Shown: positions 48,521-57,993 of the stretch, one piece after another | How positions within the stretch are numbered: position 1 is the first letter of the stretch | How the letters are laid out: each line of letters begins with the position of its first letter | DNA from: Metallosphaera hakonensis JCM 8857 = DSM 7519 | GTDB taxonomy: Archaea > Thermoproteota > Thermoprotei_A > Sulfolobales > Sulfolobaceae | Reading direction: 5' to 3' | DNA: 64,000 bases | NCBI RefSeq assembly: GCF_003201675.2 | Contig: NZ_CP029287.2 | Coordinates: forward strand, 2,344,001 to 2,408,000 | The notes under the pieces: generated by a model | Databases searched by the model: none | What the model was told of the DNA's origin: nothing | Seen by the model: only the letters and a program-made list of their open reading frames with translations | Made by a program: the position numbers and the translations under genes

Positions 48521-48611
48521 TATGCTTGCTGAGAATTTAAGGTAACATAACTTTCTCTGATACATTAAGTGTATTTGCATCTGCTTGTGCTTTGGACTAT
48601 GACTAAGTATA
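48521..48611 (+). repeat. 95-bp palindromic element, copy 6 of 7 (degenerate)
   Basis: It reads TATGCTTGCTGAGAA to GGACTATGACTAAGTATA over 91 bp, with a 4-base deletion and more changes than the other copies. The right end is fully conserved. Confidence 0.65.
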
Positions 48612-48734
48612 TGTTTTCTATATAATGTAAGGAACACCCTTGATTGGTATGAAACGTATCGGTTAACGTTAGCCATGAGATCATAAAGGAGAACCATCCT
48701 TATTAACGAGCGAATCAAGACGGATCAAGGAATC

Positions 48735-49634
48735 ATGATAATTTCCACAGAAAAGCTACCTGACGAATGTCACTTGGCTTTGGACAAATTCGGACTTAAG
48801 GAGGATCCCCAGGAACAGGATCTAATGAACGCTCACGCATTAATTGGATGGCCCTCCAAAATAGCCTCGCTCCTGGACAAGATGCCTAATTTAAAGATTA
48901 TTCAGACGTTATCTGCAGGAGTAGATGATTTACCTTTTCAAAAATTGACCCATGTCATTGTTATGTCAAACGCTGGGGCTTATTCAGAGTCGGTTGCTGA
49001 ACATGCGTGGGCCTTGGCTCTCTCTTTAGCCAAGAGAGTGAACTACAGGAAGAGGGCGGAGACCTACTCGCTGATACGCGGGACTGCAGTAGTGTTGGGT
49101 GCAGGAGGTATAGGTTCGGAGATAGCTCGAATTGGAAGGCAAGGTTTTCAGATGAAAATCGTTGGCGTGTCTAGATCCTTTAAACATCCTGAGCTCTTCG
49201 ACTCAAGGCTAACTGTAGACCAGCTGGAAAACGCGATTTCCCTCGGAAACGTTATCTTCGACGCTCTACCCTTGAACAAGGCTACCAAAGGGTTACTGAA
49301 CTACGCTCTTCTCAGTAGGATGAGAGAAGGGGCAATCCTGATTAACGTAGGGAGGGCAGAGACCATAGTGGAAGAGGACATAATCAAATTGCTGAAGGAG
49401 AGGCCAGACTTGAGGTTTGGGACAGACGTGTTCTGGAGGAAGAACGGAAAAGAGGATTTCAATTCTCCACTTTGGAGCTTTGAAAACTTCGCTGGAACCT
49501 ATCACACTGCAGGGGCTTCTGCCAGCGGAGAGACGTTAAGGAAGGCTATGATACTTGCATGCCAGAACTTGAGCTCCTATCTAGAAACTGGAACTGCTGA
49601 GAACCTAGTGAAGATCTCAGATTATTTATCTTAA
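48735..49634 (+). CDS. D-isomer-specific 2-hydroxyacid dehydrogenase
   Basis: The 299-residue protein has the two-domain fold: the catalytic part with IIQTLSAGVDDLPF and SNAGAYSESVAEHAWALALS, the NAD-binding VVLGAGGIGSEIARIG, then the active Arg in INVGRAETI, the Glu side in DLRFGTDVFW and the His in AGTYHTAGASASGE. It reduces a 2-oxo acid to the D-hydroxy acid or the reverse with NAD(P). The substrate is unknown; glyoxylate, hydroxypyruvate or phosphoglycerate relatives exist. It stands alone. Confidence 0.88.
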   Translation: MIISTEKLPDECHLALDKFGLKEDPQEQDLMNAHALIGWPSKIASLLDKMPNLKIIQTLSAGVDDLPFQKLTHVIVMSNAGAYSESVAEHAWALALSLAKRVNYRKRAETYSLIRGTAVVLGAGGIGSEIARIGRQGFQMKIVGVSRSFKHPELFDSRLTVDQLENAISLGNVIFDALPLNKATKGLLNYALLSRMREGAILINVGRAETIVEEDIIKLLKERPDLRFGTDVFWRKNGKEDFNSPLWSFENFAGTYHTAGASASGETLRKAMILACQNLSSYLETGTAENLVKISDYLS

Positions 49635-49689
49635 TGAGGGCCCAGGTTCAGTAATGAATGTTTAAGTTGATCTTCAAACCATGTTTGGT

Positions 49690-49915
49690 AGGAATCCAAG
49701 GGGTTCGGGATTCATCAATTTTTCATGAATTTGTGTCCAATTCTCATCCCTTGGACTTCACCGAATTCGCGGGGCATTGCTCCATTCATCCCTCTCCGTC
49801 CCTTTAGCGGGGTAACCCCAACCCACACCCGTTCATGGATGTAGGGGAACCCGTACCTCTTGTGTAACATCTTGCTACCTTTCGGGAAAGTTCATCCACA
49901 TCTGGTAGCAAGCTT
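49690..49915 (-). pseudogene. tnpB 3'-end fragment
   Basis: Read on the minus strand, CCAGATGTGGATGAACTTTC, CCCGAAAGGTAGC and GTGTGGGTTGGGGTTACCCC are nearly identical to 46277-46310 and 46416-46445 of the decayed tnpB. Only this 3' part remains. The rest of the gap 49635-50328 holds the inverted 95-bp element and no gene. Confidence 0.6.
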
Positions 49916-50049
49916 TCTATAGAATATTTTATATATATAGTATATAAATTTCACGATTTATTGGTAACTGTTAGCAACGGCAATCTCGCACTACTTTATC
50001 TAACTTGATTTAAACGATAACCAATGAGGGATAATGGTAATATATTGAA

Positions 50050-50144
50050 TATACTTAGTCATAGTCTAAAGTACGATACAACGTCCAAAGCCACCCGATG
50101 CGTCAGAAAAGGTTACGTTGCCCTTTAAAGTCTCAGGAAGTATA
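50050..50144 (-). repeat. 95-bp palindromic element, copy 7 of 7 (inverted)
   Basis: TATACTTAGTCATAGTCTAA at the left and TCTCAGGAAGTATA at the right, exactly 95 bp. It lies 185 bp from the vapBC module at 50329-50959. Confidence 0.78.
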
Positions 50145-50328
50145 AGACGCGAGATTTCAGAATTTGTGAAGGGGACCCAGAATGCCCCTCCATGTTATGT
50201 TTCAAGGAACATAGAGTTGGTTTCCCCCTTCGTCGTAATAGCCTGACTTATTCTTCTAGCTAGGAACAGCCATGAGATTTATGAACACATTTCAAAATTT
50301 AGTGATAATCACATCTTGTTTCTAAGAA

Positions 50329-50736
50329 CTATTTATAATCTAAAGAAATCTTTATATATTCAACTTCTTTGGTTTTTTCAATATCTTCGTCAGTAGTAAT
50401 AACTCTTCCTCCAATCTTTTTAGCCGTAGCTATAAGGTAAGCGTCAGCCAAAGAAAGAAAAGAATATTTGCTCTTTAGTATAGCAGCAATCTCTGTTATA
50501 TTTTCGTCAGGTGAGACTATATTTATTGGTGAGTTTCTAATGAATCTATGTCTAGCTATTGCGGTATCTTTCCCTACTTTTGAAATATAATTATAAATAA
50601 ATTCTGCAAGATTGATCTCATTCATGTAGATTATTGCGTTGTCGTTATACATTTCCTCAAAGAATTCTTTGACATCCTTTCTCCCCGCAAAAAATAGAGA
50701 TAACGGTCCAGCATCAATGACGTACTTCTCTTTCAA
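50329..50736 (-). CDS. vapC: PIN-domain toxin ribonuclease (VapC)
   Basis: From the TTG at 50736 the protein begins MKEKYVIDAGPLSLFFAG, giving a normal VapC start with Asp near position 8. The other acids are in NEINLAEFIYNY, LSLADAYLIATA and VITTDEDIEKTK. A GTG/TTG-type start at 50757 would add seven basic residues. It overlaps the antitoxin gene by 23 bases. All PIN acids are present and the frame is intact, so it is likely active. Confidence 0.85.
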   Translation of the reverse strand: MKEKYVIDAGPLSLFFAGRKDVKEFFEEMYNDNAIIYMNEINLAEFIYNYISKVGKDTAIARHRFIRNSPINIVSPDENITEIAAILKSKYSFLSLADAYLIATAKKIGGRVITTDEDIEKTKEVEYIKISLDYK

Positions 50737-50959
50737 CTTCCTTCCTCCTTTCTTCAACTATAGTCTTGGCAACCTCTACAGCCTTTTCTCCATCTATTCC
50801 AAATAGGTCTAGGAGGGTTTCGGGTTTCTCCATGCTTACCTTACCTTCATTAACTGTGAGTTCTATTATGTCTCCTTCTTTTATTCCAACTGTTTCCCTT
50901 ATTTCTTTGGGAATAACTATAATCCCTTTCTTGTAGACCTTTACTCTGTATCGTTCCAT
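50714..50959 (-). CDS. vapB: AbrB-type antitoxin (VapB)
   Basis: The 81-residue protein starts MERYRVKVYKKGIIVIPKEI with the AbrB/MazE-type strand-loop-strand, continues GIKEGDIIELTVNEGKVSM, and ends in a Lys/Glu-rich helix that likely binds the toxin. It precedes and overlaps vapC. It should repress its own promoter, which lies in the AT-rich DNA just above 50959. Confidence 0.87.
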   Translation of the reverse strand: MERYRVKVYKKGIIVIPKEIRETVGIKEGDIIELTVNEGKVSMEKPETLLDLFGIDGEKAVEVAKTIVEERRKEVEREVRH

Positions 50960-51270
50960 AAATATGGTTTCACTCTACTATATAAAAGTTTAACTTACCT
51001 GAAGTTAAACGTTTAACCTACGACACTTTCACCAAGGGATTCTCGATATTTTACAATATGACTGTAGGCTTTCTATTTGAGTAGCTTTTATCGGAAAATC
51101 CTTACAGGGTTACGTAACCTTAAAAATAATTTAATAAAGATAGGAAAGAGATTAGATAACTAGCTATATGTTCGAAAATCTCCTCACTGCAAAATGGATA
51201 AAGTTTATTTTATGTATGTATAAGATGAAAACGTTTAGGCCTCAGGAATTCCCGTAAACTGCTATTTGGG
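50960..51270. other. Gene-free gap with a 12-bp palindrome
   Basis: I see no gene. GGTTACGTAACC at 51108-51119 is a perfect 12-bp palindrome. The part near 50960 carries the vapBC promoter (CTATATAAAAG at about 50981-50991 on the plus strand). Confidence 0.4.
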
Positions 51271-51504
51271 GTGAAACCATCTTATGCGTCCATTTTGCCG
51301 TTAGTCTGGGCATTGTATCAGTTAAATAATACTATTCGTGCTTTTTCAATACGCCTTGAAATAGCCTATATGATCATGTTTACTGTAATCACTATAATAA
51401 TGGAAGAGAAACTTGAGCCTGAACTCCGAGCATACTGGAACATGAGCATACTTAGCTTACAGTATAAAGAGCTTTTCAAGGAGTTCTTGTACCCTCATCA
51501 TTAA
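51271..51504 (+). CDS. Uncertain 77-residue hypothetical protein
   Basis: The GTG-started frame encodes one hydrophobic stretch (IAYMIMFTVITIIMEEKL) and a charged C-terminal part (LQYKELFKEFLYP). I do not recognise it. The frame is open upstream to about 51229, so it may be the tail of a decayed gene rather than a true small protein. Confidence 0.3.
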   Translation: MKPSYASILPLVWALYQLNNTIRAFSIRLEIAYMIMFTVITIIMEEKLEPELRAYWNMSILSLQYKELFKEFLYPHH

Positions 51505-51547
51505 GGGATTAAATCTGATTTATACTAAAAAAAGATGAAGAAAAATT

Positions 51548-51823
51548 CTAAATTAGCTTATGTTCGTACTTCGTTACCGGGGTTATCATTTTGACTTTCC
51601 AAGTTATTCCCATTTGACTTGCAACGTTAGCTAAGTCCTGCATACTGGGTACGTCCCACTCACATATGGCAGTTTTGTTCGCCTCATCAATGTTCAATTT
51701 CTCCAATTTGAACCCCTTGGGTACCTTCTTACCCTTTACCATGTCCACAAGCCCGTTGAAGAACTTGAGCGCCTGATCCTTTTGGTTCTCATCCCATTCA
51801 TGTATAACATATACCTTGGTCAT
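51548..51823 (-). CDS. Small conserved hypothetical protein, ferredoxin-like fold
   Basis: The 91-residue protein starts TKVYVIHEWDENQKDQALKF and continues KGFKLEKLNIDEANKTAICE and a terminal TWKVKMITPVTKYE, a beta-alpha-beta pattern like DUF4242/dabb-type proteins. The single Cys and several acids could bind a metal, but this is not established. It is monocistronic and divergent from the DHA2 transporter gene, 105 bp away. Confidence 0.6.
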   Translation of the reverse strand: MTKVYVIHEWDENQKDQALKFFNGLVDMVKGKKVPKGFKLEKLNIDEANKTAICEWDVPSMQDLANVASQMGITWKVKMITPVTKYEHKLI

Positions 51824-51928
51824 AGGTATAATATCGTTTCTTCACAATATAAGATTTTCCATCAATAACTCAATGATTTCAAAGGATCCTACGAAAAGGT
51901 TAAATAATTAATAGTTAGCACTCTAATC

Positions 51929-53617
51929 ATGCAGTACAAATGGATAGCGTTGAGTAATACGACCTTGGGCGTGCTTATGGCCACCATAAATGGGACGATA
52001 ACCATCATTTCGCTTCCGGCCATCTTTAGAGGGATCGGGATAAATCCCCTAGCGCCATCGTCCTTTCAGTACCTACTCTGGATATTAATGGGATATAACG
52101 TGGTAACAGCAACCCTCCTACTGTCCTTTGGAAGACTCTCGGATATGTACGGGAGAGTTAGGCTATACAACCTGGGTTTCCTAGTTTTTACGGTTGGATC
52201 GATTCTCCTCTCGTTAACGTTTGGTACGGGGGATATGGCGGGGTTGGAGCTCGTGATATTTAGGGTGATACAGGGAATAGGAGGGGCTTTTCTAATGGCC
52301 AACAGTGCAGCCATTCTTACTGACGTTTTCCCTGTGAACGAAAGGGGAAGGGCATTGGGAATAAACCAGGTCGCTGCTTTAGCTGGTTCTCTAATAGGTC
52401 TGATCCTAGGAGGAATTCTCTCCGTGATAAACTGGAGATACGTCTTTCTCGTTAGCGTACCCGTGGGCGTATTTGGAACCGTATGGAGTTACCTGAAGTT
52501 GAGGGAGACCAGTGCCAAGAACAGGGAAGGAATAGACTGGATCGGAAACGCAGTTTTCGGAACGGGTTTAATTTTGGTTCTCATTTCCATGACCTACGCG
52601 TTGATGCCCTATGGCTCGGCTCAAACCGGATGGGGAAATCCGTACGTTATTGGATCCTTGATAGCCGGTCTAGGTCTCCTGGCGTTATTCCCGTTCTTGG
52701 AGACCAGGGTTAAATATCCCATGTTCAGGATGGAGTTATTTAGGATAAGGCTGTTCACTGCCGCCAATTTCGCGGGTTTCTTGAGATCCATAGGTTACGG
52801 AGGTTTAATGATAATGATCGTGATCTTTCTGCAGGGGATCTGGTTACCACTTCATGGCTACTCCTATTCAGAAACTCCCTTCTGGGCGGGCATCTACACG
52901 ATACCACTTATGATAGGGTTCGTCTCAGCTGGACCCGTAAGTGGATGGTTATCCGATAAATATGGATCCCGTGGATTAGCAACTGCCGGAATGATCATCG
53001 TGGGATTAGGCTTTTTGGCTCTATCAACTCTACCATACGATTTCAGTTACCCCGTGTTTGGGGCAATAATCTTCATGATGGGCGTGGGAAACGGAATGTT
53101 CGCGTCTCCCAACACTTCCTCAATTATGAGTAGTGTTCCCGCAAAGCATAGGGGCGCAGCCTCAGGAATGAGATCCACCCTTCAGAACACAGGGCAGACT
53201 GTGAGTATAGCCATATTCTTCACCATAGTAATTCTATCCTTGAGCTCGTCTCTGGGTCCCTCCTTAGCTCATGCATTGACTCAAGCGGGTGCTCCTCAAC
53301 TTTCGCCCTATGTACAGAAAGTTCCAGTCACGGGAGCGCTTTTCGCAGCTTTCCTAGGTTACGACCCAGTGAAAGCGTTACTGGGAACTCTGCCTCCATC
53401 TGTTGCGTCGCAAATACCTGCCAGTGCCATTTCGATCATGGAACAGAGAACGTGGTTCCCCAGCGCCATTGCCCCGAGCTTCATGCTCGCCCTGAGGGAA
53501 ACGTTCTATTTCGGGGCAATTCTGTCGTTTGTCGCAGCCGCAGCCTCTGTACTCAGGGGAAAAGCTAAAATCTCAGAGGAGGTTGTCCAATATAATGCAG
53601 AGAAAACAAGACGTTGA
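51929..53617 (+). CDS. DHA2-family MFS drug exporter (EmrB/QacA-like)
   Basis: At 562 residues with ~14 helices it fits the 14-TM DHA2 group. Motif A is [15 protein letters not shown], the helix-5 exporter motif C-like segment is [21 protein letters not shown], and the second half has [16 protein letters not shown]. It would pump toxic hydrophobic compounds out with protons. Its 3' end overlaps a MarR regulator gene by 23 bases, so the regulator probably controls this exporter. Confidence 0.88.
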   Translation: MQYKWIALSNTTLGVLMATINGTITIISLPAIFRGIGINPLAPSSFQYLLWILMGYNVVTATLLLSFGRLSDMYGRVRLYNLGFLVFTVGSILLSLTFGTGDMAGLELVIFRVIQGIGGAFLMANSAAILTDVFPVNERGRALGINQVAALAGSLIGLILGGILSVINWRYVFLVSVPVGVFGTVWSYLKLRETSAKNREGIDWIGNAVFGTGLILVLISMTYALMPYGSAQTGWGNPYVIGSLIAGLGLLALFPFLETRVKYPMFRMELFRIRLFTAANFAGFLRSIGYGGLMIMIVIFLQGIWLPLHGYSYSETPFWAGIYTIPLMIGFVSAGPVSGWLSDKYGSRGLATAGMIIVGLGFLALSTLPYDFSYPVFGAIIFMMGVGNGMFASPNTSSIMSSVPAKHRGAASGMRSTLQNTGQTVSIAIFFTIVILSLSSSLGPSLAHALTQAGAPQLSPYVQKVPVTGALFAAFLGYDPVKALLGTLPPSVASQIPASAISIMEQRTWFPSAIAPSFMLALRETFYFGAILSFVAAAASVLRGKAKISEEVVQYNAEKTRR

Positions 53618-54044
53618 TGTGCTCGTGAGGATCTCAAGGGTCTACAGGGCAGCTAAGAGAGAGTTCAATAGGAGACTGGAGTCCCATGGACTGAACTACA
53701 TTGACTTTCTCATACTTATGAACGTTAGGGAGTCCCCAAAATCGATGGTCTACCTAGCTAAGGAAGTTCTAATGACACAAGCAGGGATAACTGCGGCCAT
53801 AGATAGACTGGAGGAGAGGGGATTGGTTAGGAGGGAACGAGACAAGGAGGACAGAAGAATAATAAATGTTCAGATTACGGATCTCGGGGTTAAGGCTACA
53901 GAGGAGGCAATGCAGGTATATGAGGAGATGGCCTCTGAGTTAATGAAGGATCTGAGCCATGAGGAAAAGGAGAAGCTTATAGCTCTCCTAGATCTCGTCC
54001 AAGAAAAAATAACAAAGCAAGAGAAAGCTACTCAATCAAGTTAG
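53595..54044 (+). CDS. MarR-family transcriptional regulator
   Basis: From ATG 53595 the protein is 149 residues with a winged helix-turn-helix: [32 protein letters not shown] (helices 2-4) and the wing [20 protein letters not shown]. MarR dimers bind a palindrome and release it on ligand binding. It overlaps the DHA2 exporter gene by 23 bases, so it is likely the ligand-responsive repressor of the pair. An earlier start at 53529 would add 22 residues with no family match. Confidence 0.9.
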   Translation: MQRKQDVDVLVRISRVYRAAKREFNRRLESHGLNYIDFLILMNVRESPKSMVYLAKEVLMTQAGITAAIDRLEERGLVRRERDKEDRRIINVQITDLGVKATEEAMQVYEEMASELMKDLSHEEKEKLIALLDLVQEKITKQEKATQSS

Positions 54045-55826
54045 GTCTTCTAGGTAATTCCTGAACCCTTGGTTAAGGTAATGACAGGTCCTTATGAGTT
54101 CTGCGTGGCTCCAAACCAGGGGAGATACTGAAGGGTATGTATATGATGGGGTAATCTGCTCTGGGATCACTCCGGTCTTGAGGGAATTTTTTTCTACCCA
54201 TTTTATATATTCTAAAGCTCTCTCCTTATTTCCTTCAGCTATTAGTTCCTGCGCAACCCATAGAGTTGTAATGAACCACGGGTTTGGGGAATTCCCATCC
54301 CTGAGGTAGGAATCGCCTTCATACCTAGCTATACCTCCGTTAACCCCTAGAACCCTCTCCACGGTCTGACGATTTATTCTCGTTTTTTCGTCTCTAGGGA
54401 AGACCAGGAGACTACCCAATACTGTGCTGGAATCGACCACGGAATCGATTCTTCCATTGATCATACTCCTCGCGAAATGGTCTCCTACCCAGAACGTGTC
54501 CAGTCCCTTCCTTAGGGATTCCGCTACCGAGAGGTATTTAGTCGCAACGTCGTCCTCCCCAAAGAAGGAAGCGAACTTAGACGCTGAGATGAGACCGGCG
54601 TAGACCGAGGCTTGAGTGAAGAAATGAACACCGTATCGTTCCTCCCAGAGATCATGTGACGGCAACGTGTGAACACCGTCATCGTCTAGATATGAACACA
54701 GGAAGTCGGCTGCGGCCTTGATCCCAGGTCTGTATAGGTCCTTAATGAAGTCCACATCCTTGAAAATCGAGAAATGGATCCATAAAGCGTAGATCATGAG
54801 GGCAGTTTCGTCTTCCTGGATGGGGAGATACTTCTCTGTCCACGGATGCCAGGTGCTTCCCCAATGGCCGTCCACCGTGTACTTCTGAAATAAGAATCCC
54901 CTAAAAAGAAGTGGTTTAGAGAAATGAAAGAACTTCCTTGAGAGGTCCTCGTATCCAGCTAACGCCATTGCAATTACGGCGAACGCTGCGTCCCTATGCC
55001 ATACGTAGTTGTAGTTGTCTCTGTTGAATCTCATGATGTCGGTGTCTAGGGATGCCGGAAGGGCCCCGTTGTCCTGGAAGTGTGACGCCAACATGAGCAA
55101 GCTCCTCTTTATTTCGTTATATCTCGCCTTTACTAGCCAGGCTTTCCAATATTTCCTGGTTCTATCGAGAATTCTGTCTCCACCCCTCTCCAGGACGTAT
55201 TCATGGAGAGCCACAACGTCTCTGTAACTGCGTCCTGCAACCAGCCAACACGTAAGCGAGTCTCTAACCTCAAACGAAACTGCGGAGTCCACTGCGCCCT
55301 GTGCAATTGGGTTGTTGGATAACGCCCCGTCTTCACAATCCTTCCATGTCCCTAGGTAAGATCCCGTTTCCTTGTAACCGGTAGCGTACTGATACGGAGC
55401 TACTCCACAGGAGAACAGGAACCATTTATCTCTTTTATAATGAATCACGGATAGCGTGGAGGGATCATATAACGCGGTATCACCGTATTCCACCCCATTT
55501 ATGTGAAGATCCCACGCGAAGAACACTCCTCCAGTTAATTTCACTTTTCTAATCAAGATTGGATATGCCAGGTCAACCGTGTCGGTTACGGAAACGCTTT
55601 GCCCATCTAAGGTAATCTCAGCTTTGGAGACGATAGTGTCAGGCTCATAACTCACTTCTGGATCAAGATCGTGGATCCAATGAAATCCCGTCCTAGTAAG
55701 CACGCCAACTCTCCCGGCATGTAGGTGATTATCTATGGAGAGAGGATAGTAGAGCTCTTTCATGAGATATTTTTCATCAAATAACGCACTCAACTTCCCG
55801 TTTCCTAAAACAATACTTCGCGTCAT
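54036..55826 (-). CDS. Glucoamylase/glycoside hydrolase family 15
   Basis: The 596-residue protein has the archaeal GH15 layout: an N-terminal beta-sandwich (MTRSIVLGNGKLSALFDEKY to about 250) and the (alpha/alpha)6 barrel from DNYNYVWHRDAAFAVIAMAL. Likely catalytic Glu residues are in SHDLWEERYGVHFF and TGVIPEQITP. It releases glucose from the non-reducing ends of starch or glycogen. No signal peptide is seen, so it acts inside the cell, supplying the Entner-Doudoroff genes elsewhere in the window. In S. solfataricus a glucoamylase gene sits in the kdg cluster; here it lies 24 kb away. It is convergent with marR (9 bases overlap). Confidence 0.92.
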   Translation of the reverse strand: MTRSIVLGNGKLSALFDEKYLMKELYYPLSIDNHLHAGRVGVLTRTGFHWIHDLDPEVSYEPDTIVSKAEITLDGQSVSVTDTVDLAYPILIRKVKLTGGVFFAWDLHINGVEYGDTALYDPSTLSVIHYKRDKWFLFSCGVAPYQYATGYKETGSYLGTWKDCEDGALSNNPIAQGAVDSAVSFEVRDSLTCWLVAGRSYRDVVALHEYVLERGGDRILDRTRKYWKAWLVKARYNEIKRSLLMLASHFQDNGALPASLDTDIMRFNRDNYNYVWHRDAAFAVIAMALAGYEDLSRKFFHFSKPLLFRGFLFQKYTVDGHWGSTWHPWTEKYLPIQEDETALMIYALWIHFSIFKDVDFIKDLYRPGIKAAADFLCSYLDDDGVHTLPSHDLWEERYGVHFFTQASVYAGLISASKFASFFGEDDVATKYLSVAESLRKGLDTFWVGDHFARSMINGRIDSVVDSSTVLGSLLVFPRDEKTRINRQTVERVLGVNGGIARYEGDSYLRDGNSPNPWFITTLWVAQELIAEGNKERALEYIKWVEKNSLKTGVIPEQITPSYTYPSVSPLVWSHAELIRTCHYLNQGFRNYLEDLT

Positions 55827-56251
55827 ATAGGTATTTTAACCCATCAATTAAAAATACCTAACCTTTCAATACAACGTGGCATAATAAATTTTAGAATGTG
55901 AATTATAACTGCTCGGAGCTGGCCAAAAGATAAAGCCGAGAATATGAACCTAAAGGAAGAGGACAAAATGGAATTGGTTGTTAAGAACGGAGGTAAAAAT
56001 GGAACTATTACCCTTTAGAAAGCCACACTCGAGTTTTAGGTTGAAATAGACGTAAATGAGTGGAAGAAATCGGAGAAGATACTAGTAGATCTCTCGGAAT
56101 TGATAGTTAATACGCAATTTCTGGACAAGTGATGATTTAATATCGATAGTATTTTAGACGAACCATTATGTTCGTCAAGAAACTCGAATCTACTGTATCA
56201 GTGAAAGTAGATTTTTATTTTACGTCACCGTAATGATTACGGGGGCGTAAT
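55827..56251. other. Gap with a decayed small frame and an operator
   Basis: From the ATG at 55944 a 63-codon frame runs to 56132 with two internal TAG stops (MNLKEEDKMELVVKNGGKNG, then VEIDVNEWKKSEKILVDLSE). It looks like a decayed small gene. The downstream part is AT-rich and holds the promoter and palindrome of the ATPase gene. Confidence 0.4.
56220..56250 (+). promoter_or_regulatory. 31-bp palindromic operator over the start of the ATPase gene
   Basis: The core CCGTAATGATTACGG is a perfect palindrome with a central G at 56235. Its flanks continue it imperfectly out to TTACG / CGTAA at the ends, so 27 of 30 paired positions or nearly so match. It ends one base before the ATG at 56252. 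TTTTTATTTTA just upstream (about 56211-56221) is the likely TATA box, so a bound dimer would cover the transcription start. Repression by a regulator or by the gene's own product is an inference. Confidence 0.65.
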
Positions 56252-57421
56252 ATGCTATTTGACATTAGACCTAAGGAAGAGAGAAAGGACCTTTACGACA
56301 GAGATAAGGAGATTGATGAAATAAGGCAAAGCATAGAAAGGGGGGTTTGGATAGCCGTGTACGGCATCAGAAGAGTAGGAAAGACCAGCGTAGTGAACGT
56401 CGCTGTAAACGACCCTAATTACATTGTCATCAAGATAAACCTCATGAGAATGTATAACCCAAGGAGAAAGGTATATGCAAGATCTCAATTCATGGGTGTG
56501 TTCCTAGAGGGAATCAATAACGCAATAAAGAAGTATACGCTCGGAGGTAGGGCGATTAGGTATATTTCAAATATTTTGGGTACTGATGAAAAGTCCTCAA
56601 TAGAACTCAACGCAGTGCGAATTAAGACTAGACTAAAAAAGTTTAGAGAAGAGGATGTAAGCTCAGTGGTCAGGGAGATCGATCAGTTAGCGAAGGATAA
56701 CAGGAAGAAACTGGTGCTGGTGTTCGACGAAGCCCAGGAGTTAATGAGGGTCAACGGCATAAATTCTTCCTCCGTGTTTCACGATATCTACGACTATTGC
56801 AAAAGCACTACCGTTGTGTTCACAGGGAGTATGGTAGGTCTCGTTGAGAAAATGTTGAAAGAACTTGAGTATCAAAAACCCTTCTTCGGAAGGTACATAA
56901 GGAAGATAAGGGTAGAGAGGTTCGAATTGAACAGATCTAAGGACTTCCTTATGAGGGGATTTGAGGAAGAGGGGATCAAAGTGGGTGAGGATATATTGGT
57001 TGAGGCCGTAAGGAGGTTCGATGGAGTGCCAGGGTGGTTAACTTTCTTCGGTGCCGAGTACTCTTTTAGAGCTAAACATGGAGATTCACCAGATTTAAAT
57101 GAGATTGAGAGAATGGCCATAGAACAAGTTAAGAGTGAATTTAAGGATTTCTTAACGTCCACGCAATCTCCAGAGAGATATTCCGCCATATTAATCTCCT
57201 TGGATAGACTTGGAGGTAGAGGAGAGCTAAGGGATGTAACTAAAGTCGTAAATGCCTTACTTGGCGAGGTACCAGAACCCAGAGTTCACGAAATTCTCAA
57301 TAGACTTGTCAATTTGGGTTTCTTAAGAAAGGAGGGACAAGAATACTTATTGCCCGAGGACGAGCCCGACAGAAAGGGGTTAGTAGAGGCATCCAAGGAA
57401 TTGAGTAAAGGAGGCTACTAG
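56252..57421 (+). CDS. Archaeal AAA/STAND-type ATPase (COG1672/MNS clade)
   Basis: The 389-residue protein has a P-loop near residue 35 (VYGIRRVGKTSVVN), Walker B in LVLVFDEAQELM and a sensor-like VVFTGSMVGLV. The end (ELRDVTKVVNALLGEVPEPR, LNRLVNLGFLRKEGQ) is a winged helix. These ATPases are abundant in archaea, often tied to mobile or stress functions, and their role is rarely known. A near-perfect palindrome covers its promoter. It is not closely linked to another gene; the HEPN-MNT pair starts 200 bp later. Confidence 0.85.
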   Translation: MLFDIRPKEERKDLYDRDKEIDEIRQSIERGVWIAVYGIRRVGKTSVVNVAVNDPNYIVIKINLMRMYNPRRKVYARSQFMGVFLEGINNAIKKYTLGGRAIRYISNILGTDEKSSIELNAVRIKTRLKKFREEDVSSVVREIDQLAKDNRKKLVLVFDEAQELMRVNGINSSSVFHDIYDYCKSTTVVFTGSMVGLVEKMLKELEYQKPFFGRYIRKIRVERFELNRSKDFLMRGFEEEGIKVGEDILVEAVRRFDGVPGWLTFFGAEYSFRAKHGDSPDLNEIERMAIEQVKSEFKDFLTSTQSPERYSAILISLDRLGGRGELRDVTKVVNALLGEVPEPRVHEILNRLVNLGFLRKEGQEYLLPEDEPDRKGLVEASKELSKGGY

Positions 57422-57442
57422 ATATGGTCGACTACTCTACCT

Positions 57443-57482
57443 GAAAACTGCGTTATTTACACATCTATATTGGGAAACCTCC
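57443..57482 (+). repeat. ACACATCTATATAGGG repeat, copy 4 of 4
   Basis: GCGTTATTTACACATCTATA followed by TTGGGAAACCTC, with a few changes. It is just after the ATPase gene. Confidence 0.55.
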
Positions 57483-57621
57483 TGTCCCTGTGATGCTCAA
57501 GACTGACCATTCTGGTGGTAGTTTCATCCCTATTTCACCGTTTTAACCGAGTCGTGGAGTCAATGATCCATAACCTCCTCTTATATGTGACTTTATTTTT
57601 CCTTTCGGGATACTAAAACCA

Positions 57622-57993
57622 ATGAGAAGAACAGAGGATTGGATTAAGCAGGCGGAGAGGGATTTAGAGGAAGCACGGTACTCCAAATTAGGAGGATATT
57701 TCGAGTTGACCTGCTTCCTATCTCAACAAGCTGCAGAGAAGGCAGTGAAAGGACTCCTACACCATAGGGGGATAGAGAGGAGAGGTCACTCCATATCTCA
57801 CCTCCTGGAGAATCCTCCACCCGATATACATCAATGCACCACTTTCCTCGATAAACAGTACGCTCCCTCCAGGTATCCAGACGTCTATGAAGAGGGTTCT
57901 CCCTATGAGTACTATACGGAGAAAGACGCAGATGAATGTATAAATTGCGCCAATAGAATACTTGAATGGGTTAAAGGTCAGGTTTGGAAATGA
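57622..57993 (+). CDS. HEPN-domain protein of a HEPN-MNT pair
   Basis: The 123-residue helical protein has the HEPN pattern: MRRTEDWIKQAERDLEEARY, the CFLSQQAAEKAVKGLLHHRG helix and RGHSISHLLENPP, followed by DECINCANRILEWV. HEPN proteins act as RNases or bind nucleotides and are held in check by an MNT nucleotidyltransferase. The RGHSISH segment carries the conserved His seen in many. It overlaps the MNT gene by 4 bases (ATGA). Confidence 0.87.
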   Translation: MRRTEDWIKQAERDLEEARYSKLGGYFELTCFLSQQAAEKAVKGLLHHRGIERRGHSISHLLENPPPDIHQCTTFLDKQYAPSRYPDVYEEGSPYEYYTEKDADECINCANRILEWVKGQVWK

